From Rhodospirillaceae bacterium (GTDB lineage Bacteria; Pseudomonadota; Alphaproteobacteria; GCA-2731375): a stretch of 64,000 nucleotides of DNA. A program made the translations under genes and the position numbers. The notes beneath the pieces were generated by a model. The model was not told the DNA's origin. It worked only from the letters and a program-made list of their open reading frames with translations, and did no database searches. Below are positions 51,639 to 59,606 of this stretch, piece after piece (within the stretch, counting starts at the first letter, position 1; each line of letters begins with the position of its first letter). The DNA lies in NCBI GenBank assembly GCA_018701215.1, contig JABIWH010000041.1:20624-84623 (forward strand), given 5' to 3'.

Positions 51639-52634
51639 ATGCGACCTTATCTGATGATCGTGGCGCCGATCGCCCTGGCTGTCATGGCCCTTTTCGTGGT
51701 GCCGGGATTGAGCCAGGCCAATCCGGGGCAATGGAGCCGGGAATGGCCCAATACGGATTTCACCAAACATGCCATCCCGTTCGATCAGATCATGTCCGGC
51801 GGGGTCACCAAGGACCGCATCCCCTCCATCGACGAGCCCCGTTACTCAGCGGTGGGCGCGGCCAAGGACTTCGCCCCGACCGAGCCAGTGGTGGGTTTGA
51901 CCATCAACGGTAAAAGCCGGGCCTATCCTCTGTCCATTCTGATCTGGCACGAAATCGTCAACGACGTACTCGACGGGGTGCCGGTTGCGGTTACATTTTG
52001 CCCGTTGTGCAATGCCGCCGTGGTATTCGATCGCCGGGTGGACGGGGTTACTCTGGAATTTGGCACCACGGGCAAACTGCGCTATTCGGATCTGGTGATG
52101 TACGACCGGCAAAGCGAAAGCTGGTGGCAGCAGTTTACCGGCGAGGCCATTATTGGTGAGAGGACGGGGCAGAAACTGCGCTTTCTACCCGCCCGCCTGG
52201 AATCCTTCGCCAAGTTCAAGGCCCGCGCCCCTAAGGGTGAGGTGCTGGTACCGACCGATCCTGATATGCGCCGCTACGGCATGAATCCATACGCCGGGTA
52301 TGATTCCGCCCACACGCCATTTCTCTACCGGGGCAAGCTGCCGGACGTCATCGCTCCCCTGGCCCGCGTCGTCGCGGTGGGAAAGCGCGCCTGGTCGGTG
52401 GATTTTTTGCAAATCAAGGAACGCATCGAGACCGAGGACGGGCTGATTTTGACCTTTGAATATGGCCAAAATTCCGCCCTGGACAGCGTGGTCATCGCGG
52501 AAGGCCGGGAGGCCGGCAATGTGCTGGTACAGCGGCGCGGGTCGAATGGTAGGCTGGTCGATGTAAACTACCGGGTTGATTTCGCCTTCGCCTTTCATGC
52601 CTTTAATCCGGACGCCAAGATCATCGTGGAATAA
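51639..52634 (+). CDS. DUF3179 domain-containing exported protein
   Basis: A 331-residue protein with an N-terminal hydrophobic segment ending LSQANPG (probably a signal peptide) and the DUF3179 domain: PLSILIWHEIVNDVLDG, then VTFCPLCNAAVVFDR with a CxxC pair, then GTTGKLRYSDLVMYDRQS and WWQQFTGEA. The function of this family is unknown; the paired cysteines suggest redox or metal chemistry in the periplasm. GGAGG is 7 nt before the ATG. It is followed by a VWA and a J-domain membrane protein on the same strand. Confidence 0.9.
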   Translation: MRPYLMIVAPIALAVMALFVVPGLSQANPGQWSREWPNTDFTKHAIPFDQIMSGGVTKDRIPSIDEPRYSAVGAAKDFAPTEPVVGLTINGKSRAYPLSILIWHEIVNDVLDGVPVAVTFCPLCNAAVVFDRRVDGVTLEFGTTGKLRYSDLVMYDRQSESWWQQFTGEAIIGERTGQKLRFLPARLESFAKFKARAPKGEVLVPTDPDMRRYGMNPYAGYDSAHTPFLYRGKLPDVIAPLARVVAVGKRAWSVDFLQIKERIETEDGLILTFEYGQNSALDSVVIAEGREAGNVLVQRRGSNGRLVDVNYRVDFAFAFHAFNPDAKIIVE

Positions 52635-52689
52635 GCCCATAAAATACTGGTACTGGACAACGCGCCACCGCATACAATGTAATACAGTG

Positions 52690-53409
52690 ATGGCGAAAAA
52701 TAAGCGCGACATAACGGAGAAGGGCGGCAATACCGGGGTTCAGGACTTCCTGAACAAGCTGGCTGCCACGCCGACGGCGCATGCCGCCGATACGCGCGGC
52801 CGGCTGTTGTTCGCCATGGACGCCACCGCCAGCCGGGAGCCGAGCTGGGATACCGCCTGTCAAATTCAAGGCGATATGTTTGCCCAAACCGCGACCCTTG
52901 GGGGACTGGACGTGCAGTTGGCCTATTATCGGGGCTACAAGGATTTCCGCGCCACGCCGTGGGTTTCCACCTCCGCCGATTTGATCCCCTATATGACCAA
53001 GGTGCGCTGCCTTGGCGGGCAGACCCAGGTGGAGCGCCTGTTGCGCTATGCGGTGCGCGAAACCTCCAAACAACGGATCAACGCCCTGGTCTTCGTGGGC
53101 GACTGTTTGGAAGAAGACGTGGACCAGGTCTGCACCGTAGCCGGCGAACTGGGCGTACTCGGCGTGCCCTGTTTTCTGTTTCATGAAGGCGTGGAGCCGA
53201 CCGCCAGCCGCGCCTTCAAACAAATCGCCACCCTGACCCAGGGAGCCTATTGCCGTTTCGATGCAAACTCGGCGGCGCAGTTGCGCGATTTGCTGGCCGC
53301 CGTGGCGGTCTATGCCGCCGGCGGCCGCAAGGCGCTGTCCGATTTCTCCCACGGTAAAGGGCAAGCGATATTGCAGATTGCCCATCAATTAGGGCCAAAG
53401 GCGTCATGA
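52690..53409 (+). CDS. VWA-domain protein
   Basis: A 239-residue cytoplasmic protein made almost entirely of one von Willebrand A-type fold. The MIDAS motif is DATAS near residue 42, and NALVFVGDCLEE later forms the central strand with acidic residues. No signal peptide is present. It overlaps the following membrane J-domain gene by 4 nt (ATGA), so the two are coupled. VWA proteins commonly act as metal-dependent adaptors with chaperones or AAA ATPases; here the neighbouring J domain is the likely partner. ATG at 52690 and GTG one codon earlier are both possible starts. Confidence 0.88.
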   Translation: MAKNKRDITEKGGNTGVQDFLNKLAATPTAHAADTRGRLLFAMDATASREPSWDTACQIQGDMFAQTATLGGLDVQLAYYRGYKDFRATPWVSTSADLIPYMTKVRCLGGQTQVERLLRYAVRETSKQRINALVFVGDCLEEDVDQVCTVAGELGVLGVPCFLFHEGVEPTASRAFKQIATLTQGAYCRFDANSAAQLRDLLAAVAVYAAGGRKALSDFSHGKGQAILQIAHQLGPKAS

Positions 53410-54131
53410 TCGGCTATTTTATTTTGGGCGTCTGCCTGCTGGGCGCGCTGGGATTGATGGGCAAAATACTGCTGAATGCCGATCCGAAATTCCTGGCCAA
53501 GGGCTTGCGCTATCTTGGCTTTGGCATTTGTGCCGCCGCGGCGTTGTTTTTCTTGTTAACCGGGCGCTTTGCCTTTGGTTTGCCGCTGGCATTTATCGCG
53601 GCTGGCTTTTTGCGCCGCTGGGCCTTGCCCAAGCTGGGACCGCGCATGAGCGGCGGGCCAGGCCCCTCGACCGGACGCAGTTCCAACGTGGAAACCGAGT
53701 ATCTGCGCATGACCCTGGATCATGACAGCGGCGCCATGCGGGGTGAAGTCCTGCAAGGCACTTTCGCGGGCCGCGAGCTGAATGATCTGAACCTGACCCA
53801 GTTGATCGATCTGCTGGAAGAATGCCGGCGCCGTGATGGCGAAGCGGCGCAAATACTGGAAGCTTATCTGGACCGCACCCAGGGCGATGAGTGGCACCAG
53901 CACGCCGGCGACCATGACGGTGCGGACTACGCCGGCGGCAACAGCGGCGCGGGCGGCGCCATGACCCGCGACGAGGCCCGAGAAGTCCTGGGCCTGGACA
54001 TCAATCCATCCCCCAGCGAGATCCGCGAGGCCCACAAGCGCCTGATGCTGAAATATCACCCCGACAAGGGCGGCTCATCCTACCTGGCGGCAAAAATCAA
54101 CCAGGCCAAGGATCTATTGCTCAGAGTGTGA
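53406..54131 (+). CDS. Membrane-anchored J-domain (DnaJ-like) protein
   Basis: A 241-residue protein. Two N-terminal membrane helices (about 3-22 and 37-68), a middle region with YLRMTLDHDSGAMRGEVL-type sequence, a Gly/His/Asp-rich linker (about 160-186) and a C-terminal J domain (about 188-240) with the HPD motif in KYHPDKGGS. This layout resembles TIM14-like or DjlA-like co-chaperones that recruit Hsp70 to the membrane. It overlaps the VWA gene and converges with a cupin gene after 51 bp. Confidence 0.9.
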   Translation: MIGYFILGVCLLGALGLMGKILLNADPKFLAKGLRYLGFGICAAAALFFLLTGRFAFGLPLAFIAAGFLRRWALPKLGPRMSGGPGPSTGRSSNVETEYLRMTLDHDSGAMRGEVLQGTFAGRELNDLNLTQLIDLLEECRRRDGEAAQILEAYLDRTQGDEWHQHAGDHDGADYAGGNSGAGGAMTRDEAREVLGLDINPSPSEIREAHKRLMLKYHPDKGGSSYLAAKINQAKDLLLRV

Positions 54132-54182
54132 CGGCGGAAACACCTAGGTCCAAGCGGATCAGAACGCTGTTAAAATGGAGGC

Positions 54183-54785
54183 TTAGTTGCCAATCCACAA
54201 ACACCAAATAGCCAACAATGGCGTCTTTGACGCTTGCATCGCATGCCAGACATTCGGCGGATTGTGCACCAGATCGCCGGCTCGTTTGGCAACCATTGGA
54301 CCGTCGTTCTGCATCCATTCGCCGGGCGAGAGGACGAGGTAAAGCTCTTCAGGGGGATGGTGGTGTCTCGGATAGACGATTTCGGGCGCTAGCAGGCTGA
54401 CGCCGATCCGCACGTCCCGCCGCGTCTCCAGGCCACCTTCGCCGACAATAATCGCGTTGGCATGATTGTCGTAAAAATCCTCGGCAACCTGTGCTGATTT
54501 CGGCCTGCGGCTCCAGGCAAGCGCGGGCTCTATTGCCGCGAACGCATCCCGCAGCGCGGGAATTGGCTCCGGCCCCCGGCTTGCCTGGCGGTACGCATTT
54601 TCGAGATGGCCGCAGGCTTCCAGGCGGGCCGGCGGCTCCTTGGTGTCGAGACCGCCTGGGTTTTTCAAGGCCGAAAAAATCTGCTCGGCCATTACCATCG
54701 CATCAGAGTAATCCGCCGCCCGTGCCAGAATTCCCGCCTCCGTGGCATCGATGAGACATTGCAACTTCTTATCCCGGTCCGGCAT
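54183..54785 (-). CDS. DMSP lyase (DddL/DddQ-like) cupin protein
   Basis: A 200-residue protein with a helical N-terminal half and a C-terminal cupin. The motif YPRHHHPPEELY gives His141-143, Glu147 and Tyr149; the second motif NPPNVWHAM gives His181. This matches the metal-binding and catalytic layout of the dimethylsulfoniopropionate lyase cupins that release dimethyl sulfide and acrylate. GGGGA precedes the ATG. It diverges from an LLM oxidoreductase followed by a TauD-type dioxygenase, two families used in organosulfur breakdown. Activity on DMSP is inferred, as related cupins have other substrates. Confidence 0.75.
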   Translation of the reverse strand: MPDRDKKLQCLIDATEAGILARAADYSDAMVMAEQIFSALKNPGGLDTKEPPARLEACGHLENAYRQASRGPEPIPALRDAFAAIEPALAWSRRPKSAQVAEDFYDNHANAIIVGEGGLETRRDVRIGVSLLAPEIVYPRHHHPPEELYLVLSPGEWMQNDGPMVAKRAGDLVHNPPNVWHAMQASKTPLLAIWCLWIGN

Positions 54786-54910
54786 CGCGCTTTCCCCATT
54801 GTTCAGCCATCAACCCATCACCAATCCAATCATTGATCAGGAAAAAGGGCAATATCTCGGAGGCGAGATCCAGTCACGCTAATTTTCGTGCATGGATTAG
54901 TCCCGAACCT

Positions 54911-54928
54911 GCCGGTAAACTTACCGGC
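54911..54928. promoter_or_regulatory. 18-bp palindrome upstream of the LLM oxidoreductase
   Basis: GCCGGTAAACTTACCGGC has perfect 8-bp arms around a 2-bp centre, 47 bp before the LLM gene and 125 bp before the divergent cupin. The tiny centre favours a protein-binding operator over an RNA hairpin. No regulator gene is adjacent. Confidence 0.5.
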
Positions 54929-54975
54929 TGCCGGAAGGCCACGGTTACCAGGGCGAGCCAAAAAGGATCAGTCAT

Positions 54976-56037
54976 ATGAAATTTGGGATCACCGTTAGCC
55001 AGATCAACGAGGTCGATCTCGTCGTCCAAGCCGAGAACGCCGGATACGATTTCTGCTGGGTGTGGGACAGCCCGATGATCCGCTCGAACCTTTGGGCGCT
55101 TCTCGCGCTTGTCGCTGAGAGGACCAGCCGCATCTCGATTGGACCTGGCGTGGCTATCCCCGCGCTCTCCATGGCGCCAGTTACAGCCAACGCCATCGCA
55201 ACGATTAATGCAATCGCGCCTGGGCGGACATTTTTAGGAGTCGGTACCGGCAACACCGCGCTACGGGCAATGGGGCAGGTCCCAATGACCATCCAGGCGT
55301 TGGAGGCGCAACTCAAGGTAATCCGAGGGCTCCTCGCCGGAGAGACCGTCGCTTACGAGGCAAATGGCATCAACGAAGACATCGCGTTTCAGAGCCTTGA
55401 GCTTGGCTGCATCAATCTCGACGATCCGATCCCAATCCATATCAGCGGGTTCGGTCCAAAGGCGCAAGCGCTGGCGGGAGAATACGGCGACGGGCTAATC
55501 ACGGGCATTCCACGTGGTGGGACCATCCCGAATGCATTGGCGAATGTTAAGGTGGGCGCCGACCGGGCGGGCCGCGCGTTGGCCAAATTCGAGACATACG
55601 CCCTGGTGAACCTCATGCTGTTGCGCCCCGGTGAAACCCTGCAGTCTGCTCGTGTTTTCGACGAAGTCGGCTCATCAATCATGGTCAACATCCACTCCGT
55701 GTATGACCGCTACCGCGAAATCGGTGAACAACCGCCTGCCTATGTGCACGCCATCTGGGATGAATACGTCGCATTTCGTGAGGCGCGTGATGCAAATCGA
55801 TCATTCACCGAAGCTCACCATAGCCATTATGGCCACCTCGATGCGGCTGAAACGCGGTTCGTCACCCCTGACATCATCCGCACATTCTGCATCGCCGGCG
55901 AGCCGGAGGAGATCGTCGAACAGCTGACTGAACTAGAGAAGCAGGGGCTTAGCGGTATTAACTTTGTCGCTCCCACTGATCGTCAGTACGAGATGTGCCG
56001 CGAGTTCGCTGACGCCGTGATTTCCCGCATGCGGTAG
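54976..56037 (+). CDS. LLM class flavin-dependent oxidoreductase
   Basis: A 353-residue luciferase-like barrel resembling methylenetetrahydromethanopterin-reductase-type and alkanesulfonate-monooxygenase-type proteins. Segments include NAGYDFCWVWDSP near residue 26, SIGPGVAIPALSM, FLGVGTGNTALRAMG and HISGFGPKAQALAGEYGDGLI. It probably binds FMN or F420. AAGGA lies 8-9 nt before the ATG. It is downstream of an 18-bp palindrome and followed by a TauD dioxygenase gene after 92 bp. A C-S bond-cleaving role is plausible from context only. Confidence 0.87.
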   Translation: MKFGITVSQINEVDLVVQAENAGYDFCWVWDSPMIRSNLWALLALVAERTSRISIGPGVAIPALSMAPVTANAIATINAIAPGRTFLGVGTGNTALRAMGQVPMTIQALEAQLKVIRGLLAGETVAYEANGINEDIAFQSLELGCINLDDPIPIHISGFGPKAQALAGEYGDGLITGIPRGGTIPNALANVKVGADRAGRALAKFETYALVNLMLLRPGETLQSARVFDEVGSSIMVNIHSVYDRYREIGEQPPAYVHAIWDEYVAFREARDANRSFTEAHHSHYGHLDAAETRFVTPDIIRTFCIAGEPEEIVEQLTELEKQGLSGINFVAPTDRQYEMCREFADAVISRMR

Positions 56038-56129
56038 TGCTTCTCCATATGCACCTTTGCGATCGGACTTTGACCTCGATATCCGGCCTCCTGTAGTCTT
56101 GCCGAATACCATTGTTGGGGAATAGAGAA

Positions 56130-57104
56130 ATGAAAATCACACCCGTTGAAAATAAGGTGTTTGGCGCCGTCGTTACCGATGTCGCCCTGGGCAGCCTTAG
56201 TGACGATGATTTCGCAAAGATAGAAGCGGCGTTTCTGGAATACGGCTTTTTGGTTTTTCCTGAACAGTTTCTTTCCAATGAGGACAGCATCGCCTTCGGC
56301 AAACGCTTCGGAGAGCTGGAATTTGCAGCGACCTCCGTGCTGTCGAACCAGGATGTCAACGAGGATGGTTCGCGCGGTGAGGTTCTGGATATAAATTCCC
56401 AGCGTATGCGGATGATTATCGGCAATGAAGCCTGGCACACGGATTCAACCTATAAGCCGTTCAGCAGCAAATGCGCCATGCTTTCGGCGGTGGTGGTTCC
56501 GGAACAAGGTGGTGGAACGGCGCTGGCGGATACCCGGTCAGGCTACGCGGCGCTGGACCAGGCGACCAAGGACCGCATCGCCGGTCTTAGCGCGTACCAT
56601 TCGAACCAGTATTCCCAGGCCAACGATTTGGGGGATTTCCCCATGCAGCAGGCGGACTCGATTTATCACGGTGAGGCCTATCTGCGTCCCCTGGTCAAGG
56701 AGCACCCGCAGACCGGCGTCAAGAACCTCTTCATCGGAAGACATGCCTTTGCAATTCGGGGTCTGAGACGGGACGAGAGCGAGGCATTGTTGAAATCTCT
56801 GCTGGATTTTGTCGTTTCCGATGAAGCCCGCGTCTATGAACACAAGTATCAGCCCGGGGATCTGCTTTTCTGGGATAACCGCGCCTTGCTGCACCGGGCA
56901 CTGCCTTACGACTACGACAAACCGCGGATCGTAATCGCCACGCGGGTCGCTGGTGAAGAAAGCGAATTCGCCTACAGTCCAACTGATCCCGAAGCCGAGG
57001 TAGGCAGGCGGGCGCTTGCCGACGAGTTGGCGCTGCTACGCGCGGAAACCAACGATCGGCGTTATCAGGCGACGACGGCAAGTAGCGGCAAGGCAGCGTT
57101 CTAG
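56130..57104 (+). CDS. TauD/TfdA family Fe(II)/2-oxoglutarate dioxygenase
   Basis: A 324-residue dioxygenase. The iron-binding triad is visible as His-x-Asp in EAWHTDSTY (about residue 106) and a distal His in WDNRALLHRALPYDY; the 2-oxoglutarate-binding Arg follows in KPRIVIATR. The family hydroxylates taurine, 2,4-D or similar acids with release of sulfite or glyoxylate. The ATG at 56130 is chosen over an in-frame TTG 18 nt upstream. It may be co-transcribed with the LLM gene. The substrate is not determined. Confidence 0.9.
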   Translation: MKITPVENKVFGAVVTDVALGSLSDDDFAKIEAAFLEYGFLVFPEQFLSNEDSIAFGKRFGELEFAATSVLSNQDVNEDGSRGEVLDINSQRMRMIIGNEAWHTDSTYKPFSSKCAMLSAVVVPEQGGGTALADTRSGYAALDQATKDRIAGLSAYHSNQYSQANDLGDFPMQQADSIYHGEAYLRPLVKEHPQTGVKNLFIGRHAFAIRGLRRDESEALLKSLLDFVVSDEARVYEHKYQPGDLLFWDNRALLHRALPYDYDKPRIVIATRVAGEESEFAYSPTDPEAEVGRRALADELALLRAETNDRRYQATTASSGKAAF

Positions 57105-57224
57105 CCCGGTTACAGCCAGGGATTTATTGTGCGGCGTGTGACGGTGCATCTTGCGCAAGCGCCCGGGCCATGGCAGAAGCTCGGTTCAGAATTGCTAAAT
57201 GCCAATTGAACGGGTCGGATAGAC

Positions 57225-58097
57225 ATGCGCGTACGCAAAGCGGTTTTTCCAGTGGGCGGGCTGGGCACGCGGTTCCTGCCGGCGACCAAGGCATTACCCA
57301 AGGAAATGCTGCCGATCGTCGATAAACCTTTGATCCAATATGCGGTGGAAGAGGCTGCGGCGGCGGGGGTGGAAGAATTTATTTTCGTCACCGGCCGGGG
57401 CAAGACGGCGATCGAGGATCATTTCGATCATTCCTATGAATTGGAGGATCTTTTGTCGGCGCGCGACAAGACGGATGAGCTGGCCGCCCTGCGGGCCGCC
57501 ATTCCCGCCGCCGGACAAGTTGCCTATACCCGGCAACAAGAGCCCCTCGGTTTGGGCCACGCGGTCTGGTGCGCCCGCAATCTGGTCGGCAATGAGCCTT
57601 TCGCCGTGTTGCTGGCCGATGACCTGATCCAAAGCAAAACGCCCTGTCTGAAACAGATGGCGGATGCCGCCGACGAGACCGGGGGCAATATGGTGGCGGT
57701 GATGGATGTGCCGCGCGAACAGACCGCGCGCTACGGCATCTTGGATGTGGGCAGCGACGACGGTCGTCTGGTGGAGGTTCGGGGCCTGGTGGAAAAACCA
57801 GATCCGGCGGAGGCGCCGTCGACCCTGTCGGTGATTGGACGCTATATTCTGATGCCAGAGGTGTTTGAATATCTCGGGCGCAAGGAAAAAGGCGCCGGCG
57901 GGGAAATTCAGTTGACCGACGCCATGGCCCAGTTGGTTGGCGCGCAACCTTTTCACGGCCTGCGCTTTGAAGGCACCCGCTTTGACTGCGGCGACAAGCT
58001 GGGATTTTTGCAGGCAACCGTCGCCTTTGGCCTGGACCGTGATGACCTGCGGGAAGGTCTTGGTAAATATTTATCGAATATAACCAAAGATATCTAA
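57225..58097 (+). CDS. galU: UTP-glucose-1-phosphate uridylyltransferase
   Basis: A 290-residue nucleotidyltransferase making UDP-glucose from glucose-1-phosphate and UTP. The N-terminal signature FPVGGLGTRFLPATKALPKE and the following DKPLIQYAVEEA are classic GalU; further motifs are QQEPLGLGHAVWCA, LLADD and GLVEKPDPAEAPS. It supplies UDP-glucose to the UDP-glucose dehydrogenase encoded just downstream. A 113-bp repeat lies between the two genes. Confidence 0.96.
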   Translation: MRVRKAVFPVGGLGTRFLPATKALPKEMLPIVDKPLIQYAVEEAAAAGVEEFIFVTGRGKTAIEDHFDHSYELEDLLSARDKTDELAALRAAIPAAGQVAYTRQQEPLGLGHAVWCARNLVGNEPFAVLLADDLIQSKTPCLKQMADAADETGGNMVAVMDVPREQTARYGILDVGSDDGRLVEVRGLVEKPDPAEAPSTLSVIGRYILMPEVFEYLGRKEKGAGGEIQLTDAMAQLVGAQPFHGLRFEGTRFDCGDKLGFLQATVAFGLDRDDLREGLGKYLSNITKDI

Positions 58098-58109
58098 GCT
58101 CGTTTACCC

Positions 58110-58222
58110 AGAGCGCATTCGAAAAGAATGTGCTTAGACTCCTAAGGTAAGAGCAATTGAACCGATTACCTATGCCGCGCCAAATAAGTCTGGGGCGACT
58201 CCGGTTAATTGAAAATTGCTCT
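58110..58222. repeat. 113-bp dispersed structured repeat, copy B
   Basis: This copy is the same length as 17148-17260 and aligns without gaps, with identical termini AGAGC and GCTCT. Its left hairpin is AGCGCATTC with GAATGTGCT (one G-T wobble); its arms differ from copy A on both sides, so pairing is conserved while sequence is not. The inner inverted repeat AGAGCAATT/AATTGCTCT is unchanged. It fills most of the galU-ugd gap. Confidence 0.85.
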
Positions 58223-58255
58223 TGCGCAGAATAAGAATTTGAGGCGGATTGCAGT

Positions 58256-59572
58256 ATGCATGTGACGATGATTGGCACCGGTTATGTTGGACTGGTATCA
58301 GGGGCCTGTTTTTCGGAATTTGGCCATGACGTAACCTGTGTCGACAAGGATACCGGCAAGATCGAAGCCTTGCTGGCGGGCCAGATCCCCATCTTTGAAC
58401 CGGGGCTGGAAGAACTGGTGGCGAGCAATGTCGCCGCTGGCCGGTTGTCATTCACCACCGACCTGAAACAACCGGTGGCAAGGGCGGACGCGGTTTTTAT
58501 TGCCGTAGGCACGCCGTCACGCCGGGGCGACGGCCATGCCGATCTGTCCTATGTCCATGCGGCCGCGGCGGAAGTGGCGGCGGCTCTCAATGGCTATACC
58601 GTGATTGTCACCAAGTCCACCGTGCCCGTCGGCACCGGCGCGGAAGTGGCCAGGATCGTCGGCGAAACCAGGCCGGACGCGGATTTCGACGTGGCTTCGA
58701 ACCCGGAATTCCTGCGCGAAGGGGCGGCGATCTCTGATTTCATGCGGCCCGACCGCGTCGTGGTCGGCACCGAAAGCGAACGCGCCCGCGAGGTCATGCG
58801 CGAGCTTTACCGATCCCTGTTCCTGAACGAGACACCGGTGATGTTCACCGCCCGGCAGACGGCGGAATTAATCAAGTATGCCGCCAATGCGTTTCTAGCC
58901 ACCAAGATCACCTTCATTAACGAGATCGCCAATCTGTGCGAGCAGGTGGACGCCAACGTTCAGGACGTGGCGCGCGGCATCGGTCTGGACGGCCGCATCG
59001 GAGCCAAATTCCTACACGCTGGCCCGGGCTATGGCGGCTCGTGCTTTCCCAAGGATACCCTGGCATTGCTGCGCACCGCGGAGGGGCTTAATCTGCCCAT
59101 GAACATCGTCAAGGCCACGGTGGAGGTTAACGATCAACGCAAACGGGACATGGCGCAAAAGGTTATCGATGCCTGCGGCGGCTCGTTGGCGGGCAAGACC
59201 ATCGCTGTCTTGGGCCTGACCTTCAAGCCGAACACGGACGATATGCGCGATTCCCCCAGCCTGGATATCATCCCCGCCCTGATTGCGGCGGGCGCGCGGG
59301 TCCGCGCCCACGACCCCGAAGGCATGGACGAGGCGCGCGGCATGCTGACGGGCATTGAATTTTGCGATGACGCCTATGCCACCCTGGCCGATGCCGATGC
59401 CCTGGCGATCATCACCGAATGGAACGCATACCGCGCCCTGGACCTACCGCGGGTGAAAGACCTTATGAAGGCACCGGTCATGATCGACATGCGTAATATT
59501 TATGATCCGGCGAATATGCGCGAGCAGGGCTTTAGCTATTTTTCCATCGGCCGCCCGGCGGTTCAGCCCTGA
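58256..59572 (+). CDS. ugd: UDP-glucose 6-dehydrogenase
   Basis: A 438-residue enzyme that oxidises UDP-glucose twice to UDP-glucuronate. The NAD motif GTGYVGLVSGACF is at residues 7-19, STVPVGTG follows in the mid N-domain, and the catalytic Cys263 lies in GPGYGGSCFPKD. The C-terminal domain has LGLTFKPNTDDMRDSPS. Length is normal. GAGG is about 11 nt before the ATG. It shares the nucleotide-sugar operon with galU and the phosphomannomutase gene, feeding capsule, exopolysaccharide or LPS synthesis. Confidence 0.96.
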   Translation: MHVTMIGTGYVGLVSGACFSEFGHDVTCVDKDTGKIEALLAGQIPIFEPGLEELVASNVAAGRLSFTTDLKQPVARADAVFIAVGTPSRRGDGHADLSYVHAAAAEVAAALNGYTVIVTKSTVPVGTGAEVARIVGETRPDADFDVASNPEFLREGAAISDFMRPDRVVVGTESERAREVMRELYRSLFLNETPVMFTARQTAELIKYAANAFLATKITFINEIANLCEQVDANVQDVARGIGLDGRIGAKFLHAGPGYGGSCFPKDTLALLRTAEGLNLPMNIVKATVEVNDQRKRDMAQKVIDACGGSLAGKTIAVLGLTFKPNTDDMRDSPSLDIIPALIAAGARVRAHDPEGMDEARGMLTGIEFCDDAYATLADADALAIITEWNAYRALDLPRVKDLMKAPVMIDMRNIYDPANMREQGFSYFSIGRPAVQP

Positions 59573-59606
59573 ATTTCAAGCCTAAGAATGGACAGTTAGG
59601 TAGAGT

